This document shows positions 7,902 to 16,525 of a DNA stretch of 42,384 nt, in pieces; within the stretch, counting starts at the first letter, position 1; each line of letters begins with the position of its first letter. Below the pieces are notes generated by a model. That model did not search any database. It was given only the letters and a program-made list of their open reading frames with translations, and was not told where the DNA came from. This DNA is from Fidelibacterota bacterium (GTDB lineage Bacteria; Pseudomonadota; Alphaproteobacteria; Rhodospirillales; Rhodospirillaceae). A program made the translations under genes and the position numbers. The stretch spans positions 1 through 42,384 of the forward strand of contig CANJPQ010000035.1 of assembly GCA_947476275.1 (NCBI GenBank), read 5' to 3'.

Positions 7902-8495
7902 ATGACGATCCAATCGCTCAGTACGGCGTTGACGCCGCAGCAGATTTTGCAGCTTTTGCAGAAGACCCAGGTCGGCAACGCCGATGCCGAAGCGGCCGGC
8001 GCCGCGGCGGAAAAGGCTGCCGTCACCGGGCAAGATGTGCCTGGCGCGGCGGACGCAAGCGCCGAGGCCGCCAGTGGCGGCGCGGCCCCCGCGCCCCAAG
8101 AGACCCTGGATCCGAAGACGATTCTCGCCCTCCTGAAGATCCAGGAGAGTCAGGCGCGGGCGCAGGTGAATGCGCAGTTCTTCTCCGGCGACGACGGATC
8201 GGACTCCCAGAACCTCTTTGGCCTCGGCGATCCCAATACCGCGTTCAACACCGGGGCAGATGGGACGGGCGGGGTCATCGACCCGTTCCTGCAGGCGATG
8301 AACGCCGATCCGAGCAAACCCGGATCGATCGATCCGATGCTTTCGCTCCTGGGCCAGATGACCAGCAGCGCCAATGCCGGAAGTGCCCTGAGCACAACCA
8401 ATCAGACCCTGCTCGACCTACTGAACCGGACGGCACCGTCCGCGATGGCTGAACAGTCAGCCGCCGCCACAAATGCCGCCGAGCAGGAGGCCTAA
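7902..8495 (+). CDS. Uncharacterised Ala/Gln-rich protein
   Basis: A 197-residue protein without a recognised domain. The N-terminus has a short predicted helix rich in Leu/Gln (LTPQQILQLLQKTQ), then an Ala/Glu-rich low-complexity stretch (about 28-65). A second helix follows (DPKTILALLKIQESQARAQV), then an Asp/Gly/Asn-rich region, and an Ala-rich end. No signal peptide or membrane segment is seen. Start ATG 7902 is supported by GGGAGG at 7889-7894. The stop TAA is immediately followed by the ATG of the next gene, so the two are probably translated together. It is divergent from the ArsR gene, with about 150 bases between them. Function unknown. Confidence 0.65.
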   Translation: MTIQSLSTALTPQQILQLLQKTQVGNADAEAAGAAAEKAAVTGQDVPGAADASAEAASGGAAPAPQETLDPKTILALLKIQESQARAQVNAQFFSGDDGSDSQNLFGLGDPNTAFNTGADGTGGVIDPFLQAMNADPSKPGSIDPMLSLLGQMTSSANAGSALSTTNQTLLDLLNRTAPSAMAEQSAAATNAAEQEA

Positions 8496-8929
8496 ATGAG
8501 CGACGTGCTCTCGGGCGTGCGAGCGGTGGGCCTGGGCGATCTGCTCACCCTGTTGCTGACGCGGAGTCCCACGGGGAAAGACGAACCCGTGCCCGGGGCG
8601 ACCGTGCCGGTCCGGGACTTTGCCGACCACCTACTGGCGGCTGCCGGCGCCCAAGGGGTCACCGCCCCTGCCCGGCCGCGACCTTCCGCACCGGCTCGGC
8701 ACCCGTTCCGTCCCCCGGGCCGCCCGCACCAGCGGGACAGCTCAAAACGTGGCTGCTCGCAGAGCGAGTCACGGCGCTCAAATCTCGATTGGGCATAGCG
8801 TTTTACCCGGCACTTGCTTGTCCGCCGCCCCCGGCTGCGTCACCATACGGCCTGGACTGGGGTGGCCGTGCCATGACCGTTGCGACCCCCTTGCAGCTCA
8901 ACGCCAACATCCGGCCGCGGTCGGCCTAA
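8496..8929 (+). pseudogene. Uncharacterised protein gene with an apparent frameshift
   Basis: ATG 8496 directly abuts the upstream TAA and has GCAGGAGG at 8483-8490. The first ~55 codons read as a normal protein (MSDVLSGVRAVGLGDLLTLL ... RDFADHLLAAAGAQG). Downstream in that frame the sequence becomes Pro/Arg/Ser-rich and ends at TAG near 8798. From about 8680 the -1 frame (codon phase of 8927) instead gives a protein-like sequence, including QLKTWLLAERVTALKSRLGI and YGLDWGGRAMTVATPLQLNA, and ends at TAA 8927-8929. This TAA comes just 19 bases before the next gene. A one-base deletion around 8665-8690, in a GC-rich CCCCTGCCCGGCC stretch, would join the parts into a protein of roughly 144 residues. 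A sequencing error would look the same. The family is not recognised. Confidence 0.55.
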
Positions 8930-8948
8930 AGATCAAGAAAGCAAAGTC

Positions 8949-10496
8949 ATGTCGCACGCATTGAACATTACGACATCCCGTTTCAACCGCCGTTCGCTGA
9001 TGCGCGGCGTGCTGGCGGTGGCGGCCGCCTCCGCCTCGCCGCTGCGGCTCGCGCACGCCGCCCCGGCCGTGTCCAACAAGGGCGCGAAGGTGATGCTGAG
9101 CGAAGCCGCCGTCGCCGACCTGCAGAAGAGCATCAAGGGCAACGTGATCCTGCCTGAGAGCCCCGACTACGAGCGGGCGCGCAAAGTGTGGGCGCCGTGG
9201 ATCGACCGGCGTCCGGCGCTGATCGCCAAGGTGACCTCCGCCGGCGACATCCAGGCGGCGCTGCAGTTCGCTAAAAGTCACGACCTGCTCACCGCGATCC
9301 GTTGCGGCGGCCACAGCAACGCCGGCAACGGCATGTGCGACGGCGGGATGGTGATCGACTTGACCGCATTCAACGGCGTCGAAGTCGATCCCGCCAAGAA
9401 GATCGCGCGCGTAAGCGGCGGTGCGCTGCTCGGCAACCTCGACCGCGCCTCGGCGCCGCATAAGCTGGCGACCACCGCGGGCGTCGTCTCGCACACGGGC
9501 GTCGGCGGCCTCGCCACCGGCGCCGGCCAGGGACGGCTTGCGCGCATGTTCGGCCTGACGATCGATAACAACCTGGGCGTCGAGATGGCACTGCTGGATG
9601 GCCGCATCGTGAAGGCCAATGCCAAGGAGAATCCGGACTTGTATTGGGCCGTTCGCGGCGGCGGCGGCAACTTCGGAATCGTGACGCAGTTCGAGTTCCA
9701 GCTGCACGAATACGACGGCGTGATCACCACCTTCTCGTACACGTACCCCGCCGCGAAGGCGAAGGACGTGATGAAGGTGTACCTGGACATGAACGACGGC
9801 ATGCCGCCGCAAATGACCTTTGGCGCCGGCGTACGCACCTCGGAGCGCGGCGAAACCACGGCGTCTTTCTCCGGCACCTACGTCGGACCGAAAGATGCGG
9901 CCGAACGCCTGCTCGCGCCGTTGAAGGCGCTGGGCACGCCGATCAACGCCCGCGTCGATCAGATGGAATACGTGAAGCTGCAATCCATTGCCGACGGCTC
10001 GCTGCTGTCAGACCGCTTCGCCTACAACAAGGGCGGCTTCTTCAGCAAAGTCGACATGAAGTTGTGCGAAGCCATGATCGACTTCCATACCCGTGCCAAC
10101 GTGCCGCGCACCAGTGTGCGTTTCGGCCAGCAGGGCGGCGCCATCAGCAAGGTCGCCGAAACGGCGACCGCGTTCGCGCAACGCGACGGCATCCATCAGG
10201 CGAGCCTGGATGTGGATTGGATGGCCAACGCCGGTTATGACGTCGCCGGCAGCATCAAGTACATCCGCGACCTGTGGACGATGATGGAGCCGCAGAGCAC
10301 GCACGGCTTCTACCTGAACACGATCAACGACGACGAGAACCCGGACCGCATCCGCACGACGTATCGCGGCAACTACGCGCGTCTGCAGGCGATCAAGGCG
10401 AAGTACGATCCGAGCAACTTCCTGCACCTGAATCCGAACATCAAGCCGAAGACGGCCGTGACCAAGGCCGACACCAAGGCGGCGATGGCGCAGTAA
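8949..10496 (+). CDS. Exported FAD-linked oxidoreductase, berberine-bridge-enzyme type
   Basis: A 515-residue flavoprotein. A signal peptide with twin arginines (NRRSLMRGVLAVAAASA) ends near AHA-AP (about residue 38), so export by Tat after cofactor loading is likely. A PCMH-type FAD domain (about 75-260) contains RCGGHSNAGNGMCDGG. His122 sits where the family forms the covalent 8-alpha-histidyl-FAD bond. GVGGLATGAGQGRLARMFG and AVRGGGGNFGIVTQFEF follow. The C-terminal BBE motif NYARLQAIKAKYDPSNFLHLN completes the flavin site. Members oxidise alcohols, sugars, alkaloids and similar compounds with O2; the substrate here is unknown. No strong ribosome site precedes ATG 8949, so the start is chosen from the signal peptide. 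A strong terminator follows. Confidence 0.9.
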   Translation: MSHALNITTSRFNRRSLMRGVLAVAAASASPLRLAHAAPAVSNKGAKVMLSEAAVADLQKSIKGNVILPESPDYERARKVWAPWIDRRPALIAKVTSAGDIQAALQFAKSHDLLTAIRCGGHSNAGNGMCDGGMVIDLTAFNGVEVDPAKKIARVSGGALLGNLDRASAPHKLATTAGVVSHTGVGGLATGAGQGRLARMFGLTIDNNLGVEMALLDGRIVKANAKENPDLYWAVRGGGGNFGIVTQFEFQLHEYDGVITTFSYTYPAAKAKDVMKVYLDMNDGMPPQMTFGAGVRTSERGETTASFSGTYVGPKDAAERLLAPLKALGTPINARVDQMEYVKLQSIADGSLLSDRFAYNKGGFFSKVDMKLCEAMIDFHTRANVPRTSVRFGQQGGAISKVAETATAFAQRDGIHQASLDVDWMANAGYDVAGSIKYIRDLWTMMEPQSTHGFYLNTINDDENPDRIRTTYRGNYARLQAIKAKYDPSNFLHLNPNIKPKTAVTKADTKAAMAQ

Positions 10497-10519
10497 GCGC
10501 TTTCATCGGAGAGAGTCCC

Positions 10520-10555
10520 GAGACCGCGGTCCGCTAGATCGCGGTCTCTTTTTTT
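10520..10555 (+). terminator. Rho-independent terminator
   Basis: A 9-bp perfect stem, GAGACCGCG (10520-10528) with CGCGGTCTC (10540-10548), is followed by seven T (10549-10555). It ends transcription of the flavoprotein gene, just before the convergent PAS gene stop at 10559. Confidence 0.92.
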
Positions 10556-10558
10556 GTG

Positions 10559-11095
10559 TCAGCCTTCCGCCTTATTCGGCGGTTCGGCGGGGACGCCCGC
10601 GCCGAGGTCGACCCACGCCGCCTCTACCGTCCGGCGGCGGTCCACCAGCAGTTCATTCTCCGAACGCTTCTCGGTTTCGGTAGAGTAGCCGACGATGCGC
10701 GGCGGCCGCCCGGGGGCATCCGACAGCGGCAGATACAAGACATGCACCGCCACGTAGCGCTGGCGGCCGGACATGTACTCATTGAGCGCGTAGCAGCCGC
10801 AGGGTTGCGCGACGACGCGGTTGAAGTTTTCGGCGATGGCGCGGCGATAATCCTCGCTCTTGGCGGCGAACAGGCGCTGGCCGGTGATGTCGCGGCCCCA
10901 GCGCTCCACCAGCGCCGTGCCCTCTAAGCGGACGATGATGTCGTCGCCGTCCACTGTCGCCATGAACAGGTACGGCGCGTGCGGGGGCGACGGACGATCG
11001 ACGAACGCAGCGACCGTCGGCACCAGCGCGCCCGCACGCAGGGATTGCCAGTGTGCGAAAAAGGCCGCGCAACGCGGATCGAGAACAATGCTCAT
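10559..11095 (-). CDS. PAS_5 (DUF1550-type) PAS-fold protein
   Basis: A 178-residue cytoplasmic protein that is essentially one PAS-like domain. The pattern HWQSLRAGALVPTVAAFVDR, then IIVRLEGTALVERWGRDITG and IVGYSTETEKRSE, fits the PAS_5 family common in alphaproteobacteria, where it usually occurs as a free-standing protein. It has no output domain, so it would have to act through a partner; a possible one is the triple-PAS kinase in this window, but nothing links them directly. A CGC motif (PCGCYALNEY) could serve as a ligand or redox site. It is encoded downstream of DUF1501 on the same strand, about 98 bases away, and probably has its own promoter given the inverted repeats in that gap. 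Confidence 0.8.
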   Translation of the reverse strand: MSIVLDPRCAAFFAHWQSLRAGALVPTVAAFVDRPSPPHAPYLFMATVDGDDIIVRLEGTALVERWGRDITGQRLFAAKSEDYRRAIAENFNRVVAQPCGCYALNEYMSGRQRYVAVHVLYLPLSDAPGRPPRIVGYSTETEKRSENELLVDRRRTVEAAWVDLGAGVPAEPPNKAEG

Positions 11096-11139
11096 CGGAC
11101 GTGTGAATTCCCCTGCGAGGACCGCAGGCTACCACACAG

Positions 11140-11157
11140 GTAACGTCCAAATGTTAC
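11140..11157. promoter_or_regulatory. Inverted repeat upstream of the PAS_5 gene
   Basis: GTAAC (11140-11144) and GTTAC (11153-11157) form an 18-base dyad with an 8-base centre, 45 bases upstream of the PAS_5 start. A second dyad, CCTGCG-AGGAC-CGCAGG (11112-11128), sits between it and the gene. Either could be an operator or leader hairpin. Neither has a T-tract that would make it a terminator for the DUF1501 gene. Confidence 0.35.
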
Positions 11158-11193
11158 GAGAGTTTCCGAGTCATTTCCCGCGTGACCCGATTG

Positions 11194-12555
11194 TCAGCCC
11201 ATGAAGCCGACGTCGGCGGTGGGGAAATTGGCGAGATTCGGGAACACCTGCGCCAAGGCGGCGTCGCTCACCCCGAACCACTTGGCCATGGTGCCGGCGT
11301 ATTGGTCGAGGGAGATTCCGGGAATCAGCACGCCGCGTGAATTGGCGTCCGAGGTGCCGCCCAGGGACGGGAACGGGAAGGCGCCGTAGACGTCGCCCCC
11401 CTTCACCGCGCCGCCCATGACAAGGTGATGACTGCCCCAGCCGTGGTCGGTGCCGCTGCCGTTGGGATCGAGGGTGCGGCCGAAATCGCTTTCGGTGAAG
11501 GTGGTCACGCTGTCGGCGACGCCCATCTCCACGGTGGCGTCGTAGAACGCCTTCATCGCGTCGGACATCTGGCGCAGTAGGTCCCAATGCTGCCAGCTTT
11601 GGTTGGAGTGGGTGTCGAAGCCACCCATCGAGCAGAAGAACACCTGTCGGCTGATGCCGGTGGTATTGCGCAAGCCGATGATCTGCGCGACCTGGCGCAG
11701 CTGCACGCCCAAGGTGGTGCCTGGGAACACGGTGTTGAGAGGCGCCGAGGTGCCGGCGCTTGCGAGTTGCTTGTTCAAGGCCAACGCATCGCTACGCACC
11801 TTGTTCGCGGCCTGCACCATGGCGAAGCCGCTGTCGGAGGCGATGATCTCCTGCAAGGCCTGCTGGCGTGCCGTGGTGGCGCTCGACGGCCATGAGGTCA
11901 TGCCGTTGAGGCCGAGATTAAAGCCCGGATACAGGCTCGCGGCCTGGATCGTCGTTCCGGTGCAGAACAGCGCAGCACCATTGGTCGAGACCGACGCCGG
12001 GAAAGTGCTGGCCGCGTTGAGGCCCTGCATCGCATCGGCGACGCGGCCCGCCCAGCCGGTGCCGCCGGAGCCGTAGGGATTGCCCGCCTGCATGGCGATG
12101 ACCTGATCCGCATGTGAGAACAGGTTCGAGGGCAACGGAACCGTCTTGTTGAGGTATTGCGAGCGCGTGGTCGGCGCGACCAGCATGCCGACATTGGCGA
12201 CGGCGGCCAATTTGCCCTGGCCCCACAGCGGCTCGATCGACTTCAGGCCGTCGTTGAAGGCGTATTGGGTGCCGTCTCTGGCCGCGATCGGGAGGAGCTT
12301 GGCGTTGCCGTCCGGCAAGGCGATGGCTTTACGCAGGGTCTTATAGGCGTTGTAGGCCGACGGCTCCTGCGGGATGAGCATGTTGTGGCTGTCGCTGCCG
12401 CCGGCGAGGAACACGCACACCAGCGCTTTGTAGCCCGACGATGATTGGGCATGGGCGTTCATGACGCCGAGGCGACCCAGAGCGGCGGCGCCCATGGCGG
12501 AGCCGGCGAAGCGCAACAGAGCGCGGCGGGAGGGGATGCGGGCGAAGTTTGTCAT
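11194..12555 (-). CDS. Exported DUF1501 protein (sulfatase-like fold)
   Basis: A 453-residue protein with a Tat-type leader (PSRRALLRFAGSAMGAAALG) and a typical DUF1501 body: ALVCVFLAGGSDSHNMLIPQ near the N-terminus and FFCSMGGFDTHSNQSWQHWD in the middle. Later come TTFTESDFGRTLDPNGSGTD and HGWGSHHLVMGGAVKGGDVYG. The conserved Asp/His positions in these segments resemble the metal site of the alkaline phosphatase/sulfatase superfamily, but no catalytic activity is established for most members. It starts 12 bases after the DUF1800 stop on the same strand, forming the widespread DUF1800-DUF1501 pair whose function is unknown. The Tat leader suggests folding, perhaps with metal, before export. 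Confidence 0.92.
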   Translation of the reverse strand: MTNFARIPSRRALLRFAGSAMGAAALGRLGVMNAHAQSSSGYKALVCVFLAGGSDSHNMLIPQEPSAYNAYKTLRKAIALPDGNAKLLPIAARDGTQYAFNDGLKSIEPLWGQGKLAAVANVGMLVAPTTRSQYLNKTVPLPSNLFSHADQVIAMQAGNPYGSGGTGWAGRVADAMQGLNAASTFPASVSTNGAALFCTGTTIQAASLYPGFNLGLNGMTSWPSSATTARQQALQEIIASDSGFAMVQAANKVRSDALALNKQLASAGTSAPLNTVFPGTTLGVQLRQVAQIIGLRNTTGISRQVFFCSMGGFDTHSNQSWQHWDLLRQMSDAMKAFYDATVEMGVADSVTTFTESDFGRTLDPNGSGTDHGWGSHHLVMGGAVKGGDVYGAFPFPSLGGTSDANSRGVLIPGISLDQYAGTMAKWFGVSDAALAQVFPNLANFPTADVGFMG

Positions 12556-12567
12556 GGCGCGGATCCC

Positions 12568-14940
12568 CTAGTACTGCGTGGCGTAGAAGCCGGACAACGC
12601 TGTGAGATACAGCGCGGTCTGCCAGCGGCTGGTCGGATCGCTTTGCGCGGCCATGGCATTGGCGAGGCTTTGGCGCATGGTCTGCGGCATGCGGCCGTAG
12701 AGCAGCAGCTGGTCGGCGGCGTCGATCAGCGCGACTGGATCGGTCGCGACGCTGGAGAACGGCGACAGGTCGACGGTGTAGTCGCTGCCGGGGTTGCTGA
12801 TGATCCGCCACATCATGTTGCCGCGCAGCACGGACTCCGTCGGCGTATAGATCTGGAGTTCCGGACCCTGCAGGCTCGACTTGGGGATGCGGTAGAGCGG
12901 CGAATAGAAACCGAACACCGATGGCGGCGTCAGCGGGGTTTGGGCCACCTGGCTGAACTCCCACGACAGGCCGTTGGCCGGCGCGATGGTGCCGTTCAGC
13001 GCGCGGACGAAGCCGGCGATATGAAGGATCGGGTCCTTCACTTTGCCCGACGTCGGGGCGCCGGCGGTGTTGCGGGCTTCCGCGTCGGTGAGGATCGCTT
13101 TCACGACCGCCTTCAGATCGCCGCGCACGCCGGCGCCGTTGTCGTTGAACACGGCGGCAACGCGGCTGACGTAGGCGGACGACGGATTGCTGGTGACGAG
13201 CTGACGGATCAGACGCAGCGAAACGAACGGACCAACGTTGGGATGCGCGAACACGCAATCCAGCGTGTCGTTCATGTCCTGCACGGCGGTGCGGCCGGCG
13301 GGCAAGGTGCAGCCAAGGAAGCTCTTGGCGCGCATGTCGTGGTTGACGTCCTTCGGCTGCAGCGGGCCGGTGAAGTTTTCCCAGTTGTTGTTCTGGGCGC
13401 CGATGTAGGTCCAGCCGGTGAGCGCCAAGGCGACCTGCTGCACGGTGGTCTGGTCGTAGGTCGGCTTGGTCTGGTTGTTGGCATCCACCTTCGGCGAGCC
13501 GTCGGCGTTGAGTTCCACCAGGCCGATGGAGAACAGCTGCATCAGCTCGCGCGCATAGTTTTCGTTCGCGGACGCGCCGGGGGTCGGCTTGTTGCTGTTG
13601 GCGATGTCGAGGTACTTGCCCATCTGCGAGCTGGTCGAGATCTGCCCGAGCAGCGTGCGGTAATTGCCGAACGCGTTGGCGCTCAAAATCTGCAGATACG
13701 GGACAATCTCATCCGGGTAGATGTTCTTGTTCATCGAGATGACGATGATCTGCGAAAGCGCGTAGGCGACGCGTTGGCGCAATTGGTCGGGCGCCGTGGT
13801 CAGGCGGCTGAGATACTGCTGCTGCAACAAGCCGGAGCCCTGGCTGCCGGGGTTGGTGATGGCGGTTTCCGGCATCGCGAACTGTTCCGCCAGCCAGGCA
13901 TCGACGCCGGCAGTGTTCACTTTCTGAATTTCCGCAGGCGTCGGACCGAAGCTTGCTTGCTCCAGGAAGCGCGCGGCGGCGAGGTTCGCCGTGCCCTTGC
14001 CGGTACCGGCGTTGGGCGGCCCCACCACCGTCACCGAGGACGATGCATAGGATGTTGGCGCGGCGACGCTGGTGGCGCGGATCGTGACCGTCGCCGGGCT
14101 CGGCGCGGTGGACGGCGCGGTATAGAGGCCGGCGCCGGAGATCGTGCCGACGGTGGCGTTGCCGCCGTTCACGCCGTTCACGCTGTAGGTGACCGAGGCG
14201 TTGTTGTTGCCCGTGACACTGGCGGTGAACTGCTGGGTGTTGAGCGGCGCGACCGTGACCGTGTTGGGCGTCATCGCCACTGAGACGGCCGGTGTGGGTG
14301 TGGGTGTGGGTGTGGGCGTCGGTGTCGACGTTGGGGTGGGCGTGGTGCCGCCGCCGTCCGAGGTAGTCGCCGTCACGGTCAACGTCACCGCCGTGGCGGT
14401 GGTGCCGCCGGGCCGCGGGTCCTTCACGACGACTTGCAGTTTGCCGGCCTGGGTGGCGGTGCCTTTCACGGTGAGGCTTTGCGCGGAACCGTAGGTCACG
14501 GCGCCGGTGACGCCGCCGACCATGACTTGCGATTCCGGCGTGAAATTGGAGCCGTTCAAGCGCAAGGTGAAGGCGCCCACGGGCACGCTTGTCGGCGAGA
14601 TGCTCCAGAGATTGATCACCGGCTGGGTGATGGTGAGCGTGACGGTGCCGGACTTATCGGCGTAGGCGGTGCTTTGCGCCTTCACGGTGACGGCGTTGTT
14701 CGACGGCGGCTGCGCCGGCGACTTGAACAGGCCGGTGGGCGACACGGTACCCACGGTGGCATCGCCGCCGGGGATCCCGTTGACCGACCAGGTGACGGTG
14801 TTGGGGGAGAGCGGAACGTAAGCCGTCAGCTGGCGGCTGTCGTTGATGGCGATGCTGCCACTCGAATAGACGGAGATGTTGTCTGCGGCTGCTGGGGTCG
14901 CCAATCCGGCGGCCACGAGCAGCATCGAAAGCCACCTCAT
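12568..14940 (-). CDS. Exported DUF1800 protein with N-terminal Ig/IPT-like domains
   Basis: A 790-residue protein with a signal peptide (MRWLSMLLVAAGLATPAAA). Three beta-sandwich modules follow: a bacterial-Ig-like domain (about 20-105), an IPT/TIG-like domain (SPTSVPVGAFTLRLNGSNFT, about 110-195) and, after a Thr-Pro linker (about 200-222), a second Ig-like domain with the same NGVNGGNATVGTISGAGLY pattern. The remaining ~460 residues are DUF1800, beginning ARFLEQASFGPTPAEIQKV and including ENYARELMQLFSIGLVEL. The Ig modules and linker suggest a cell-surface or extracellular role. It is the first gene of the operon with DUF1501. A ribosome site GAGGGG precedes ATG 14940. The enzymatic role of DUF1800 is not known. 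Confidence 0.92.
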   Translation of the reverse strand: MRWLSMLLVAAGLATPAAADNISVYSSGSIAINDSRQLTAYVPLSPNTVTWSVNGIPGGDATVGTVSPTGLFKSPAQPPSNNAVTVKAQSTAYADKSGTVTLTITQPVINLWSISPTSVPVGAFTLRLNGSNFTPESQVMVGGVTGAVTYGSAQSLTVKGTATQAGKLQVVVKDPRPGGTTATAVTLTVTATTSDGGGTTPTPTSTPTPTPTPTPTPAVSVAMTPNTVTVAPLNTQQFTASVTGNNNASVTYSVNGVNGGNATVGTISGAGLYTAPSTAPSPATVTIRATSVAAPTSYASSSVTVVGPPNAGTGKGTANLAAARFLEQASFGPTPAEIQKVNTAGVDAWLAEQFAMPETAITNPGSQGSGLLQQQYLSRLTTAPDQLRQRVAYALSQIIVISMNKNIYPDEIVPYLQILSANAFGNYRTLLGQISTSSQMGKYLDIANSNKPTPGASANENYARELMQLFSIGLVELNADGSPKVDANNQTKPTYDQTTVQQVALALTGWTYIGAQNNNWENFTGPLQPKDVNHDMRAKSFLGCTLPAGRTAVQDMNDTLDCVFAHPNVGPFVSLRLIRQLVTSNPSSAYVSRVAAVFNDNGAGVRGDLKAVVKAILTDAEARNTAGAPTSGKVKDPILHIAGFVRALNGTIAPANGLSWEFSQVAQTPLTPPSVFGFYSPLYRIPKSSLQGPELQIYTPTESVLRGNMMWRIISNPGSDYTVDLSPFSSVATDPVALIDAADQLLLYGRMPQTMRQSLANAMAAQSDPTSRWQTALYLTALSGFYATQY
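14280..14345. repeat. GTGTGG microsatellite encoding the Thr-Pro linker
   Basis: Tandem GGTGTG units (four near-perfect copies, then diverged GTCGGTGTCGACGTTGG) encode TPTPTSTPTPTPTPTPTP on the minus strand. The repeat stays in frame with six-base units, so copy-number changes would vary linker length without frameshift. Confidence 0.75.
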
Positions 14941-15012
14941 TCTGAGGTCCCCTCTTATTACTGGTGCGGTCGGCTCACTTACGCAGGGGTACCCGATACG
15001 GTTGCAATGAAA

Positions 15013-15036
15013 GTTAACGGTTAACCTTATTATTAA
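15013..15036. promoter_or_regulatory. AT-rich divergent promoter region with CtrA-like half-site
   Basis: GTTAACGGTTAAC (two GTTAAC palindromes one base apart) is followed by TTATTATTAAAAT, the only AT-rich stretch in the 135-base gap between the DUF1800 operon (minus) and photolyase (plus). TTAACCTT (15021-15028) differs at one base from the alphaproteobacterial CtrA half-site TTAACCAT. The paired TTAA spacing is 8 rather than 7, so CtrA binding is only a suggestion. The T/A stretch may hold -10 elements for either direction. Confidence 0.35.
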
Positions 15037-15075
15037 AATGGAAATCTACAGCATGTTGGGGTGCGTATCTTGCCC

Positions 15076-16491
15076 ATGACCCCAATAATAGTATGGCTGC
15101 GCCAGGACTTACGGCTGGCGGACAACGCCGCCCTGCATGCGGCGGCCGCCTCCGGGCAACCTGTCGTACCGCTCTTTATCTGGGATCCAGAGCCGGCCTG
15201 GGGCGCCGGCGGGGCCACCCAATGGTGGTTGGAGGGGTCGTTGCGGGCGCTCGCCCTGGACCTCGCCAAGCGCGGCGCGCCCCTGGTGCTTCGGAAAGGC
15301 AAAGCCGCGGAGGTGGTCGACGCGGTGATCGCCGAGACCGGAGCGACAGCCGTGCATTGGAACCGCTGCTATGAGCCCGCCGCGATCGCGCGAGACAAGG
15401 CGATCAAGGCCGACCTGCGCGAACGCGGGATCGCCGTGGAGACCTTCGCGGCTTCGGTCCTTTTCGAGCCATGGACCCTGCAGACCAAGACCGGCGGGCC
15501 GTACCGCGTGTTCACGCCGTTCTATAATGCCACGCGCGCAATCGCGCCGCGCGCCCCCCTGCCCGCCCCGCGCAAGCTGACCGGTGTCAAGATTGCCGGA
15601 GATGATCTCGCATCATGGGGCCTGCGTCCGACGAAACCGGATTGGGCCGGCGGATTGCGCGAGACGTGGACGCCGGGCGAAGCCGCGGCGCGCAAGCAAC
15701 TGACGCATTTCCTCGACGAGATCGCCGCAGCGTATCACCACACGCGCGACGTGCCGGGCGTGCTGGGCACATCGCGCTTGTCGCCCTATCTGCACTTCGG
15801 CGAGATCAGCCCGCATCAGATCTGGGCCGCCGCGGGGGCGCGCGAACCCAACAGCGGGATCGTCTCGTTCCAGCGCGAGGTGGTGTGGCGCGAGTTCAGC
15901 ACGCATCTGCTGTACCACTTCCCGCACATGCCGACAAAACCGCTGCGGCCGGCATTCGCGCGCTTCCCGTGGCGACGCGACAAGCGGGCGCTGAGCGCTT
16001 GGCAGCGCGGCATGACCGGCTATCCCATCGTCGACGCCGGTATGCGCGAGCTGTGGCACACGGGCTGGATGCACAATCGGGTGCGCATGATCGTCGCATC
16101 GTTTCTGGTGAAACATCTTCTCCTTCCCTGGCAAGACGGCGAAGCGTGGTTCTGGGATACGCTGGTGGATGCGGACCTGGCCAACAATGCGGCGAGCTGG
16201 CAGTGGGTCGCCGGCTGCGGCATGGATGCGGCACCTTACTTCCGCATCTTCAACCCGATGCTGCAGGGCGCGAAGTTCGATGCCGAGGGCGCCTATGTGC
16301 GCCGCTGGGTGCCTGAGATCGGCGGGCTTCCCAATGAATATCTTCATACGCCGTGGGAAGCGCCGGCGCTGGACCTCGCGGCCGCAGGCGTCGTGCTGGG
16401 CAAGACCTATCCGCGGCCCATCGTCGATCACGCCGCGGCCCGGGCCCGCGCACTGACGGCGCTGAAGGAGATATCCGCGTCCGACCCGTGA
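15076..16491 (+). CDS. phrB: Deoxyribodipyrimidine photolyase (class I cryptochrome/photolyase family)
   Basis: A 471-residue protein of normal length for a class I CPD photolyase, which uses light and FADH2 to split cyclobutane pyrimidine dimers. The N-terminal antenna domain begins TPIIVWLRQDLRLADNAAL. The FAD domain carries SRLSPYLHFGEISPHQIW, then RGMTGYPIVDAGMRELWHTG and WMHNRVRMIVASFLVKHLLL. It ends with LANNAASWQWVAGCGMDAAPY and YFRIFNPMLQGAKFD, all hallmark positions. ATG 15076 is chosen for the typical start MTPIIVWLRQDLRL. A GTG at 15061 with a weak GTTGGG would add five residues. galE follows after 34 bases on the same strand and may be co-transcribed. Confidence 0.95.
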   Translation: MTPIIVWLRQDLRLADNAALHAAAASGQPVVPLFIWDPEPAWGAGGATQWWLEGSLRALALDLAKRGAPLVLRKGKAAEVVDAVIAETGATAVHWNRCYEPAAIARDKAIKADLRERGIAVETFAASVLFEPWTLQTKTGGPYRVFTPFYNATRAIAPRAPLPAPRKLTGVKIAGDDLASWGLRPTKPDWAGGLRETWTPGEAAARKQLTHFLDEIAAAYHHTRDVPGVLGTSRLSPYLHFGEISPHQIWAAAGAREPNSGIVSFQREVVWREFSTHLLYHFPHMPTKPLRPAFARFPWRRDKRALSAWQRGMTGYPIVDAGMRELWHTGWMHNRVRMIVASFLVKHLLLPWQDGEAWFWDTLVDADLANNAASWQWVAGCGMDAAPYFRIFNPMLQGAKFDAEGAYVRRWVPEIGGLPNEYLHTPWEAPALDLAAAGVVLGKTYPRPIVDHAAARARALTALKEISASDP

Positions 16492-16525
16492 CACGGCGCG
16501 ATGGCTCTGATACCAGCATCGCGTC

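Noticed and set aside
12445-14283. 612-codon plus-strand frame opposite the DUF1800 gene
   Set aside because: Its composition is typical of an antisense frame. The minus strand carries signal peptide, Ig domains and DUF1800 motifs.
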